64,000 nt of DNA from positions 977,001 to 1,041,000 of the forward strand of contig NZ_CP090059.1 in assembly GCF_021391395.1 (NCBI RefSeq), written 5' to 3'. Source of the DNA: Sphingomonas cannabina. GTDB taxonomy: Bacteria; Pseudomonadota; Alphaproteobacteria; Sphingomonadales; Sphingomonadaceae. Both the position numbers and the translations under genes were made by a program. This document shows positions 38,284-46,146 of the stretch, piece after piece (the first letter of the stretch is position 1; each line of letters opens with the position of its first letter). Below the pieces are notes generated by a model, which ran no database searches, was not told the origin of the DNA, and saw nothing but the letters and a program-made list of their open reading frames with translations.

Positions 38284-38299
38284 TGCGGACATTCGGATA
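38284..38299. promoter_or_regulatory. Candidate FixJ-like site e, aox/fixL intergenic
   Basis: TGCGGACATTCGGATA, 58 bp from the aox start and 59 bp from the fixL start. A weaker match, but placed exactly between the divergent genes. Confidence 0.4.
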
Positions 38300-38357
38300 T
38301 TGACCCTACCGTGCGGCCCCTAAGGGCCTTACCGGAGGTGGGGAGGATGACGTTCAG

Positions 38358-39881
38358 ATGCATAGGGAGGATGTGGTCCCGCGCCGATTTCCCCTTCGGT
38401 TGGCAGTCTGGCCGTCGCCGCCGCTGGTCGTGACGCTGGCGCTCGCCGCCGCGGCGATCGCGCTCGGCGCCGGCGTCCGGATCAGCTTCGCGGAGCAGCT
38501 CGGGCCGCGGGCGACCTATATCTTCTTCGTTCCGGCTGTGGTGGCGGCGAGCGCTCTGTCCGGCTTGCGCATGGGCGTTGCTGCGAGCATCGCCGGCGCG
38601 GTGGTCGGTCTGTGGTGCGACCGCTTGATCGGCCCGATCGAGGCGGGAAGCCTGATCGCGGCCGCGGCCTTCGTGGTGATCGGATGCGCGATCGCGCTCG
38701 GCGGCGAATGGTTCCAGCGCGCCCGCGCCCGCGCCGAGCGCGTCACCGCCGGCCTCGCACGCCGCGAAGCGCACCTGCGCTCGATCCTCGATACCGTGCC
38801 GGATGCGATCGTGGTGATCGACGAGCAGGGCTTGATCCGCGACTTCAGCCCGGCCGCCGAGAGAATGTTCGGCTGGCAGGCGAACGAGGTCCTCGACCGC
38901 AATGTCAGCATGTTGATGCCCGATCCCTATCGCTCGGCGCATGATGGTTATCTCGAGCGCTACTACCGGACCGGCGAGAAACGGATCATCGGCAAGGGCC
39001 GGGTCGTCGTCGGGGAGCGCAGGGACCGCTCGACCTTCCCGATCGAGCTCGCCGTAGGCGAGATGCGGGCCGACGGGCAGCGGTACTTCACCGGCTTCAT
39101 CCGCGACCTTACCGAGCGCCAGCAGGCGGAAGCGCGACTGCAGGAGCTACAGAACGAGCTTGTCCATGTGTCGCGCCTGACGGCGCTCGGCGAGATGGCC
39201 TCGGCGCTTGCGCACGAACTCAACCAGCCGCTCTCGGCGATCGCCAACTATCTCAAGGGCACCCGCATGCTGCTCGAGCGCGCCGAGGTGCCGCAGGAGC
39301 GGGTGGCCGACGCGGTGGAGCGGGCGGCTTGCGAAGCGCTGCGTGCCGGCGACATCATCCGGCGCCTGCGCGACTTCGTCGGCCGCGGCGAGGCGGAGCG
39401 TGCGGTCGAAAGCCTGCCGAAGATGGTCGAGGAGGCGAGCGCGCTGGCGCTGATCGGCGCCAAGGAACATGGTATCCGCGTGCAATATGACTTCAGTCCT
39501 GAGATCGATCTGGTGCTCGCCGACAAGGTTCAGGTCCAGCAGGTCGTGCTGAACCTCGTGCGCAATGCCGTCGACGCGATGACCGAATCGGTGTCAGTGC
39601 GCCGCGAGCTGACGATCACCACCGAACTCGTCGACGACGAGATGGCGCAGGTGACCGTTGCCGACAGCGGACCGGGAATCGATCCAGAGGTGGCCGAGCA
39701 GCTGTTCCAGCCTTTCGTCACCACCAAGCGCGCGGGTATGGGCATCGGTCTGTCGATCTCGCGCACGATCATCGAGGCGCATGGCGGGCGGATCTGGGCA
39801 AACGCGCGTGCGGGCGGCGGGGCATTGTTCGGTTTCACGCTGCCGCGCGTCGGCGAGGAGGAGCTGTACGATGGCGGGTGA
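38358..39881 (+). CDS. fixL: FixL-type oxygen-sensing histidine kinase
   Basis: 507 residues. The N-terminal membrane region has about four helices (20-115). A haem PAS domain (about 137-255) follows with His195 ([11 protein letters not shown]), aligned with the haem ligand His200 of Bradyrhizobium FixL. Arg201 and Arg215 align with its Arg206 and Arg220, the O2-sensing arginine. The HisKA phosphosite is His286 (ALAHELNQP). The ATPase has [17 protein letters not shown] and [18 protein letters not shown]. Deoxy-haem FixL phosphorylates FixJ. It ends with an 11-bp overlap into fixJ. Confidence 0.92.
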   Translation: MHREDVVPRRFPLRLAVWPSPPLVVTLALAAAAIALGAGVRISFAEQLGPRATYIFFVPAVVAASALSGLRMGVAASIAGAVVGLWCDRLIGPIEAGSLIAAAAFVVIGCAIALGGEWFQRARARAERVTAGLARREAHLRSILDTVPDAIVVIDEQGLIRDFSPAAERMFGWQANEVLDRNVSMLMPDPYRSAHDGYLERYYRTGEKRIIGKGRVVVGERRDRSTFPIELAVGEMRADGQRYFTGFIRDLTERQQAEARLQELQNELVHVSRLTALGEMASALAHELNQPLSAIANYLKGTRMLLERAEVPQERVADAVERAACEALRAGDIIRRLRDFVGRGEAERAVESLPKMVEEASALALIGAKEHGIRVQYDFSPEIDLVLADKVQVQQVVLNLVRNAVDAMTESVSVRRELTITTELVDDEMAQVTVADSGPGIDPEVAEQLFQPFVTTKRAGMGIGLSISRTIIEAHGGRIWANARAGGGALFGFTLPRVGEEELYDGG

Positions 39882-40482
39882 GGCGATCGTCTATGTGATC
39901 GACGACGATGATAGCGCGCGCCACTCGCTGGAATTCCTGCTCGATTGCGCCAGGATCCGGGTCCGTTCGTTCGTGTCCGCCGATGCCTTCCTGGCGGCGT
40001 CGCCGCCGCTGGCCGGCGCCTGCGTCGTGACCGACGTGCGCATGCCTGGCCGGAGCGGGGTCGAGCTGGTCGAGGAGCTCAGGCGCCGGGGCGCCGCCGT
40101 TCCGGTGATCGTCATCACCGGTCATGCCGATGTGCCGCTGGCGATCCAGGCGATGAAGGCCGGCGTCGCCGATTTCATCGAGAAGCCGTTCGATGACGCG
40201 GTGATGCTGGCGGCGATCCGCAACGCGCTGGCTCGGCAGGCCGGCGACGACCAGGCGCAGGCGGAGCACCAGGCGGTGCTGGAACGGATCGCCAGCCTGT
40301 CCCCACGCGAGCGTGAGGTGATGGACGGCTTGGTGGCGGGCGAGGCAAACAAGGCGATCGCCTTCGATCTCGGCATCAGCGCGCGCACGGTCGAGGTCTA
40401 CCGCGCCAATGTGATGATGAAGATGCATGCCAAGACGCTGTCCGAGCTCGTCCGGATGGTGACGCTCGCCCGTCTCTCGTGA
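39871..40482 (+). CDS. fixJ: FixJ-type response regulator
   Basis: 203-residue regulator partner of the kinase upstream. Receiver domain ([19 protein letters not shown], phosphoacceptor in [19 protein letters not shown]) plus a LuxR-type DNA-binding domain ([54 protein letters not shown]). Start at 39871, inside the end of fixL, gives translational coupling. Presumed activator of genes carrying the 16-bp motif in this island; this is inference. Confidence 0.92.
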   Translation: MAGEAIVYVIDDDDSARHSLEFLLDCARIRVRSFVSADAFLAASPPLAGACVVTDVRMPGRSGVELVEELRRRGAAVPVIVITGHADVPLAIQAMKAGVADFIEKPFDDAVMLAAIRNALARQAGDDQAQAEHQAVLERIASLSPREREVMDGLVAGEANKAIAFDLGISARTVEVYRANVMMKMHAKTLSELVRMVTLARLS

Positions 40483-40562
40483 AGGCGGGCGACTCGACGA
40501 TGATAAGCCGGCCGGCGCCGCCATGTTGCAGGACATCCCCGAGCCACTCATAGGATGGCAGG

Positions 40563-41222
40563 ATGGATCGTTACGACCGGCGGGTGAGGCTGTTTGCGGC
40601 AGGATTGGCCAGCCTCGCCGGCTATGTCGACGCCTGCGGCTTCATCCTGTCGAAAGGCTTCTTCGTCTCGTTCATGAGCGGCAACTCGACGCGGCTGGCG
40701 GTCGGCGTCGCGGAGGCGCTGCCGGATGCGCTGGCGGCGGGAGGGCTGATCCTCGCCTTCCTTCTCGGCGTGACGGCGGGGTCGCTTTACGGGCGGGCGG
40801 CGGGGGAGCGGCGAGCGGCGGCCGTGCTCCTCATGATCGCGGCGCTGATCGCCGGCGCGGCCGTGTCATCATGGGCCGGATATCTCCACGCCGCACTGGC
40901 GCTGACGGCGTTCGCGATGGGGGCCGAGAACGCGATCTTCGAGCAGGACGGGCAGGTCCGCATCGGCCTGACCTACATGACCGGCAGCATCGTCAAGCTC
41001 GGTCAGGGCCTCGCCAGCGCGGTTTCGGGCGGCGACAGGTGGGCATGGCTGCCTTACCTGCTCCTCTGGGGCGGGTTCGTCGCCGGCGCGGTCTGCGGCG
41101 CGGCGGCCGCAGCGAGCGCCCAGTCCGCCGCGCTCTGGATCGGCAGCGCGCTCGCGCTGTCCTTCGCCATCGTGGCGGGCTCCATCTTAGACACCGGCCG
41201 CAGCCGCCAGGCCGGTTGCTAA
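40563..41222 (+). CDS. DUF1275 (YoaK-like) membrane protein
   Basis: 219-residue polytopic membrane protein (LASLAGYVDACGFILSKGFFVSFMSGNSTRLAVGVAEALPDALAAGGLILAFLLGVTAGSLYG...LTYMTGSIVKLGQGLA). GYVDAxGF and FMSGNSTRL are DUF1275 landmarks; six or so helices. Function in the family is unknown. No candidate motif was seen upstream. Confidence 0.88.
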   Translation: MDRYDRRVRLFAAGLASLAGYVDACGFILSKGFFVSFMSGNSTRLAVGVAEALPDALAAGGLILAFLLGVTAGSLYGRAAGERRAAAVLLMIAALIAGAAVSSWAGYLHAALALTAFAMGAENAIFEQDGQVRIGLTYMTGSIVKLGQGLASAVSGGDRWAWLPYLLLWGGFVAGAVCGAAAAASAQSAALWIGSALALSFAIVAGSILDTGRSRQAGC

Positions 41223-41265
41223 CATTTGGGCAGAACGAAAGGTCCGCGGTTTCCAGTCAGGAGCC

Positions 41266-41916
41266 TTACGTGCCTTCAGCCGCGATCTGGCGCAGTGCCT
41301 GTTCGAACGCCTCGGGAGGCTGGCCGCCCGAGATGAGATATTTCCCGTCGATGACCACCGCCGGCACGGCACGGACACCGCGCGCCTGCCAGAGCTGCTC
41401 GGCATGCCGGACCTCGTCGGCATAGCGGCCTGAGCTCAGCACCTCGCGTGCCGCATCGCCGTCGAGGCCAGCCTTCTCGGCGGCCGAGACGAGCACGTCG
41501 ACATCGGACGGGTCCTGCCCCTCGGTGAAATAGGCTTCGAGCAGCGCGTGCTTGAGCGCGGCCTGGTACCCTTCGAATGCGGCCCAGTGGAGCAGGCGGT
41601 GCGCGTCGAAGGTGTTGTAGATGCGGCTGTCCTCCGAGGTGTTCATGCGGAACCCGACCGCCGCAGCGCGTTGCCGGATCGTTTCGCGATTGGCGGCCGA
41701 TTGCTCGCGTGTCGCACCATATTTGCGGGCGACATGCTCGACGATGTTCTCGCCGTTCGGCGCCATGCCGGGATTAAGCTCGAATGGCTGGAAGGTGATC
41801 TCGGCGTCGACGAGGCCGGCGGTCCGCTCCAGCGCCTCCTCGAGCCCGCGTAGGCCGATGATGCACCAGGGACAGGAGACGTCGGAAACGAGGTCGATCC
41901 TCATCGGTTGGGCCAT
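41266..41916 (-). CDS. DsbA-family FrnE-like thiol oxidoreductase
   Basis: About 216 residues with a thioredoxin fold: SDVSCPWCIIGLRGLEEAL carries the CPWC active site and the helical insertion follows. No signal peptide, so cytoplasmic, as for the FrnE subgroup that protects against oxidative stress or isomerises disulfides. C-terminal VRAVPAVVIDGKYLISGGQPPEAFEQAL supplies the cis-Pro loop. Two adjacent Mets at the start. Confidence 0.9.
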   Translation of the reverse strand: MAQPMRIDLVSDVSCPWCIIGLRGLEEALERTAGLVDAEITFQPFELNPGMAPNGENIVEHVARKYGATREQSAANRETIRQRAAAVGFRMNTSEDSRIYNTFDAHRLLHWAAFEGYQAALKHALLEAYFTEGQDPSDVDVLVSAAEKAGLDGDAAREVLSSGRYADEVRHAEQLWQARGVRAVPAVVIDGKYLISGGQPPEAFEQALRQIAAEGT

Positions 41917-41985
41917 CACGCAATCCTTTCTCGCGAGCGCCCATGCGATCTAGGGTGCGGGGAACCAGATTTCATCGGTGGCCGA

Positions 41986-42001
41986 TCCGTAACATTCCGC
42001 A
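41986..42001. promoter_or_regulatory. Candidate FixJ-like site f
   Basis: TCCGTAACATTCCGCA (minus: TGCGGAATGTTACGGA), 57 bp before the usp at 42058 and 69 bp from the dsbA-like start. One of the closest matches. Confidence 0.55.
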
Positions 42002-42057
42002 TGGGCCGCATTGCGCGCCGCCCATAGCCTCGCCCGTGCAATTCGCAGGAGGCGACC

Positions 42058-42861
42058 ATGAAGAATGTCCTTGTCCTGATGCATGACGACGCCGGCCAGG
42101 AAGCGCGGTTCCAGGCGGCGGTGGATCTCACCCGCGCGCTCGACGGGCACCTGACCTGCATCGATATCGCGATCGCGCCGGTCTTCGTCGGCGACTATGC
42201 CGATTGCGGCGGCACCGCATTGCTGATGGCCGACGAGGAGCAGCGTGAGGGCGTCAATCGCACGCGCATGGAAGCCCGGCTCCGGGTCGAGGGCGTGCCC
42301 TATGACTGGATCGACGAGAAGGGTTTCCTCACGCCGTGCGTATGCGACAGCACCGCGCTCGCCGACCTCGTGGTCCTCAACCGCGAACTCGACAGCATTC
42401 CCTATCCGGACATGCGCGAGCTCGTCGGCGACCTGCTGGTCAAGACCGGCAAGCCGATCGTCGCGGTCCCGGAGAACGCGAAGGGATTCGACGCCTTCGG
42501 CCACGCGCTCGTCGCCTGGGACGGTTCGGAGCAGGCGGAGGCGGCGTTGCGCGCGGCGGTGCCGCTGTTGCAGCATGCGGGGACGGTGACGATCCTCGAG
42601 GTCGACGACGGCTCGATCAAGCTGCCTGCCAGCGAAGCGGCCGAGTATCTCTCCCGGCACGGCATCAAGCCGATCGTCCGGCGCGAGAGCGCGCGCGAGG
42701 ACATCCCGAGCACCGTATTGCTCGACACGATCGAAGCGGTCGGCGCGGCATATCTCGTAATGGGCGGGTTCGGGCATCGTCGCTTCATCGAGGCTGCGTT
42801 CGGCGGCGTCACCAAGCGCATGCTGAAGGAATGTCCGGTGCCGCTGTTCATCGCGCACTGA
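42058..42861 (+). CDS. Universal stress protein, two Usp domains
   Basis: 267 residues (MKNVLVLMHDDAGQEARFQAAVDLTRALDGHLTCIDIAI...; second domain ALVAWDGSEQAEAALRAAVPLLQHAGTVTILEV). The C-terminal GGFGHRRFIEAAFGGVT keeps the GxxG-9x-G nucleotide-binding pattern, unlike the other Usps here, so it probably binds ATP. An AGGAGG ribosome site precedes the ATG. Single gene followed by a hairpin. Confidence 0.92.
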   Translation: MKNVLVLMHDDAGQEARFQAAVDLTRALDGHLTCIDIAIAPVFVGDYADCGGTALLMADEEQREGVNRTRMEARLRVEGVPYDWIDEKGFLTPCVCDSTALADLVVLNRELDSIPYPDMRELVGDLLVKTGKPIVAVPENAKGFDAFGHALVAWDGSEQAEAALRAAVPLLQHAGTVTILEVDDGSIKLPASEAAEYLSRHGIKPIVRRESAREDIPSTVLLDTIEAVGAAYLVMGGFGHRRFIEAAFGGVTKRMLKECPVPLFIAH

Positions 42862-42877
42862 GGCGGAAGAGTGCGAG

Positions 42878-42905
42878 CGCGCCGGCACGACGATGTGCCG
42901 GCGCG
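42878..42905 (+). terminator. Hairpin terminator after usp
   Basis: Perfect 11-bp stem CGCGCCGGCAC / GTGCCGGCGCG with a 6-base loop, 16 bp after the usp stop. No U-run, but placement suits termination. Confidence 0.55.
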
Positions 42906-43017
42906 AGGAAGAGCCGATCGTCGGCGTGGCGCCACCGTCACAGGTGGGCGCCGTCGGCGACGGCGGGGAGGGTACTGCCGATGGCGTTCGGTCTCGCTCA
43001 TGTTGCCCGCGGGGTGA

Positions 43018-43033
43018 TACGGAAGATTACGGA
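43018..43033. promoter_or_regulatory. Candidate FixJ-like site g
   Basis: TACGGAAGATTACGGA, 81 bp upstream of the receiver-fixL-fixJ operon at 43115. Implies control of the second system by the same factor. Nothing else is seen in the 253-bp gap except the hairpin at 42878. Confidence 0.55.
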
Positions 43034-43114
43034 TCGCCCGCGCGGCCGGCGATCGCATAGGCCTTCCCCGACCTGTCCGCCTTCCGCGGGCGGGCTTGTA
43101 AAAGGCGTGGCCGA

Positions 43115-43498
43115 ATGACTCCCGAGAATGCGCCAGTCCGTCACCTCGTGCTGATCGAGGATGACGCCGCCGTGCGCCGTGCCTTGCAGCTGCTCCTGCG
43201 CGGCCAGGGCTATGAGGTTTACTCCTTCTCCGAAGCGGCGCCCGCGCTGGCGGATGCCGCCCTGTCGGGCGCAAGCCATGTCGTGATCGACTACGCCCTG
43301 CCGAGCACCGACGGCATCGCCGTGTTGCGGGCGCTCAGGGCGTCGGGCTGGCGCGGCGTCGCCGTGCTGATCACCGCCTTCTATTCACATGCGTTGCAAT
43401 TGCAGGCGAAGGCCGCCGGCTTCGCCGCGGTGCTGGCGAAGCCGTTCCGCGACGATGCGCTGATCGATGCGCTCGCGGAGCCTCAAACCGACGCATGA
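43115..43498 (+). CDS. Single-domain response regulator
   Basis: 127-residue receiver ([32 protein letters not shown]; phosphoacceptor Asp59 in [12 protein letters not shown]; Thr88; Lys109 in LAKPFRDD) with the full acidic pocket Glu15/Asp16/Asp17. No output domain. Its stop overlaps a possible start of the fixL-like kinase (ATGA), so it is produced with that kinase and may compete with FixJ for phosphate. Confidence 0.88.
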   Translation: MTPENAPVRHLVLIEDDAAVRRALQLLLRGQGYEVYSFSEAAPALADAALSGASHVVIDYALPSTDGIAVLRALRASGWRGVAVLITAFYSHALQLQAKAAGFAAVLAKPFRDDALIDALAEPQTDA

Positions 43499-45516
43499 GC
43501 GGGCCCACTTCGACCGATGTGCAGGCTAGGGTTTGCTCTGTTCCTGAGGCTGCATCGCCATGCTATGATCCGACGACCGATGCGGGGGCCTCGGCCGTGC
43601 CTGGTCGCGCACGGCGGGCGCGCCGGATCGGGGAGGGGCCCTTGACCGACGCCCGCACCTCGTTCGCACGCGATGCCGTGTCTGCCTACGGTACCGCGGT
43701 CGCTTCGGTTGCCGTCGCGGCGCTGGTGCGGTGGGCGGCGCACGAATGGCTCGACGATCGTGGTCATTATCTGTTCTTCACGGTTGCGGTGCTGGTGACG
43801 GGAGTCCTGGCCGGGCCGTGGCCGGCCTTGATCGCTGCCGCGCTGTCGGTTGCGCTCGTCCATCTGCTCGGCTGGGCGGACGGGCCGATCGCCCCCTTCG
43901 AGCTTGCCGCTTTCCTGCTCGCGGGGGCGGTGATCGTCGGTGTCGCCGCCTATATCGCCGCTCTGCGCCGCCGCTGGCGATCGAGCGAGCAGACTGCCGC
44001 GCGCCGTGCGGCGCGTGCGAACGACCTCGCCGATACGCTCAACCTCCTGATCGACGGCGCGACGAGCTATGGCATCTACATGCTCGATCCTGAGGGGCGG
44101 GTGACGATCTGGAACAAGGCGGCGGAGCGCCTCAAGGGGTGGACCGAGGAGGAAGTGCTCGGGCGGCATTGCGCGATCTTCTATCCCGAGCCGGCGGTGG
44201 CAGCCGGCAAGCCGCAACGGGATCTCGATCGCGCCCGCGCCGAGGGTCGGTTCGAGGAAGACGACTGGCGGGTGCGCAAGAACGGCTCGGAGTTCCTGGC
44301 GCACGTCACGGTCACCGCGCTCTACGACGACACCGGTGCGCTGCGCGGCTTCGGCAAGGTCATTCGCGACGTCACCGAGGAGCGCGCCGCCGAGCGCCGC
44401 AACCAGGCAAGCGCCTCGCAGTTCCGCTCCATCCTGGCGACCGTCCCCGATGCGATGATCGTGATCAACGAAACGGGCAGGATCCTGTCGTTCAGCACCG
44501 CCGCGGAGAAGCTGTTCGGCTATGCCGAAGCCGAGGTCGCCGGCCGGAACGTCAGTTGCCTCATGCCCTCTCCGGACCGCGAGCGGCACGACGGCTATAT
44601 CCAGCGCTATCTCGCGACCGGCGAGCGGCGGATCATCGGCCTGGGACGGACCGTGATCGGCGAGCGGCGCGACGGCTCGACCTTCCCGATGGAGCTTTCG
44701 GTCGGCGAGGCGGTCACCGAGGGCACCCGAGTCTTCACCGGCTTCATCCGCGACCTGACCGAGAAGCAGCGGGCGGAGACCCGCATCGAGCAGCTGCGCT
44801 CCGAGCTCGTTCATGCCGCGCGGGTGAGCGCGATGGGCACCATGGCCTCGACGCTCGCGCACGAGCTCAACCAGCCGATCACCGCCGTCGTGACCTTCGT
44901 GCGCGGCGTGCGTAACCTGCTGCGTGAGGACGATCCCGACGATCGCGCGATGATCGAAGAGGGCCTTGACGACGCTTATGAGGAGGCACTGCGCGCCGGC
45001 GGCATCGTGCGCCGTCTGCGCGAGTTCGTCGGGCGCGGCGAGATCGAGAAGGAGATCGGCTCGCTGTCCGCGATGGTCGACGACGCCGCCAAGCTCGCGC
45101 TGATCGGTGCGCGCGAGAAAGGTGTCGAGGCGCATATCGAGCTCGACCCGCGCGTGGACAGCGTGCTCGTCGACCGCATCCAGACGCAGCAAGTGCTGAT
45201 CAACCTCATGCGCAACGCCATCGAGGCGATGGCGGACGCGCCCGAACGCGTGCTCACCATCTCGAGCGCGCCCGACGAGGCGGGGTTTGTCCGCGTCACG
45301 GTGGCTGACACCGGGCCCGGGGTTTCGCCCGAGATCGCCGAGAACCTGTTCCGTGCCTTCAACAGTACCAAAAGCAGCGGCATGGGGCTCGGCCTGTCGA
45401 TCTGTCGGACGATCGTCGAGGCGCATGGCGGGCGCATCTGGATGGAGCCGGGCCCGGACGGCGGCTCGCAATTTCATTTCACCTTGGTTCGCGCAGATAT
45501 GGAGGCGCCGGTATGA
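43495..45516 (+). CDS. fixL: FixL-like histidine kinase with two PAS domains
   Basis: Up to 673 residues; a TTG at 43642 behind GGGGAGGGG is a good alternative start (624 residues). Membrane helices lie at about 65-160. A first PAS (about 180-300, [34 protein letters not shown]) is followed by a second, haem-type PAS (about 308-425) with His365 ([11 protein letters not shown]), Arg371 and Arg385 (GLGR) at the FixL haem and sensing positions. Phosphosite His456 (LAHELNQP); ATPase [17 protein letters not shown] and [18 protein letters not shown]. The extra PAS suggests a second input. Overlaps fixJ by four bases. Confidence 0.92.
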   Translation: MSGPTSTDVQARVCSVPEAASPCYDPTTDAGASAVPGRARRARRIGEGPLTDARTSFARDAVSAYGTAVASVAVAALVRWAAHEWLDDRGHYLFFTVAVLVTGVLAGPWPALIAAALSVALVHLLGWADGPIAPFELAAFLLAGAVIVGVAAYIAALRRRWRSSEQTAARRAARANDLADTLNLLIDGATSYGIYMLDPEGRVTIWNKAAERLKGWTEEEVLGRHCAIFYPEPAVAAGKPQRDLDRARAEGRFEEDDWRVRKNGSEFLAHVTVTALYDDTGALRGFGKVIRDVTEERAAERRNQASASQFRSILATVPDAMIVINETGRILSFSTAAEKLFGYAEAEVAGRNVSCLMPSPDRERHDGYIQRYLATGERRIIGLGRTVIGERRDGSTFPMELSVGEAVTEGTRVFTGFIRDLTEKQRAETRIEQLRSELVHAARVSAMGTMASTLAHELNQPITAVVTFVRGVRNLLREDDPDDRAMIEEGLDDAYEEALRAGGIVRRLREFVGRGEIEKEIGSLSAMVDDAAKLALIGAREKGVEAHIELDPRVDSVLVDRIQTQQVLINLMRNAIEAMADAPERVLTISSAPDEAGFVRVTVADTGPGVSPEIAENLFRAFNSTKSSGMGLGLSICRTIVEAHGGRIWMEPGPDGGSQFHFTLVRADMEAPV

Positions 45517-46136
45517 GCGACAAGCCATTGGTTCACGTCATCGACGACGAGGAGAGCGTGCGCCGCGGGGCGAGCTTCTTCCTCAAGACATCGGGCTATG
45601 CGGTGCGCACCTGGCCGTCGGGCGTCGCGTTCCTCAAGGAGGTCCGGCATGTCGAGGTGGGTTGCATCCTGCTCGACATCCGCATGCCGGAGATGGACGG
45701 CCTTGAGGTCCAGCGCCAACTCAACGAGCGGGGTGTCACCATGCCCGTCATCGTGCTGACCGGCCATGGCGACGTGGCGAACGCGGTGACCGCGATGCGC
45801 GCCGGCGCGATCGATTTCCTCGAGAAGCCGTTCGACACCGACGCCTTGCAGGACGCGATCACGCGTGCGCTCGCGCAGATCGCCTCCGAGAAGGACGTGA
45901 TGGCCCGGGCGGCGGAGGCCGAGGTGGTGCTGGGGGCCCTCAGCGAGCGCGAGCGCGAGGTGCTCGAGGGGCTCGCCCAGGGCTATCCCAACAAGACGAT
46001 CGCCTATGACCTCGGCATCTCGCCAAGGACGGTGGAAGTGCATCGCGCCAACATCATGACCAAGCTCAAGGCACGCAGCCTGTCGGAGGCGCTTCGCATC
46101 GCCTTTGCTGCCGGTATGGGGGAAACCCGGATCTGA
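45513..46136 (+). CDS. fixJ: FixJ-type response regulator
   Basis: 207 residues. Receiver ([23 protein letters not shown], phosphoacceptor in [18 protein letters not shown]) and LuxR-type HTH ([55 protein letters not shown]). The recognition helix ([26 protein letters not shown]) closely matches that of the regulator at 39871 ([26 protein letters not shown]). Both may therefore bind the same sites. Last gene of the receiver-fixL-fixJ operon. Confidence 0.92.
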   Translation: MSDKPLVHVIDDEESVRRGASFFLKTSGYAVRTWPSGVAFLKEVRHVEVGCILLDIRMPEMDGLEVQRQLNERGVTMPVIVLTGHGDVANAVTAMRAGAIDFLEKPFDTDALQDAITRALAQIASEKDVMARAAEAEVVLGALSEREREVLEGLAQGYPNKTIAYDLGISPRTVEVHRANIMTKLKARSLSEALRIAFAAGMGETRI

Positions 46137-46146
46137 GGCGGGTCGG

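Noticed and set aside
43483..45528. 681-codon open frame opposite the second fixL gene
   Set aside because: Third-position GC bias opens the reverse frame. No recognisable domain, and the plus strand has every kinase motif.
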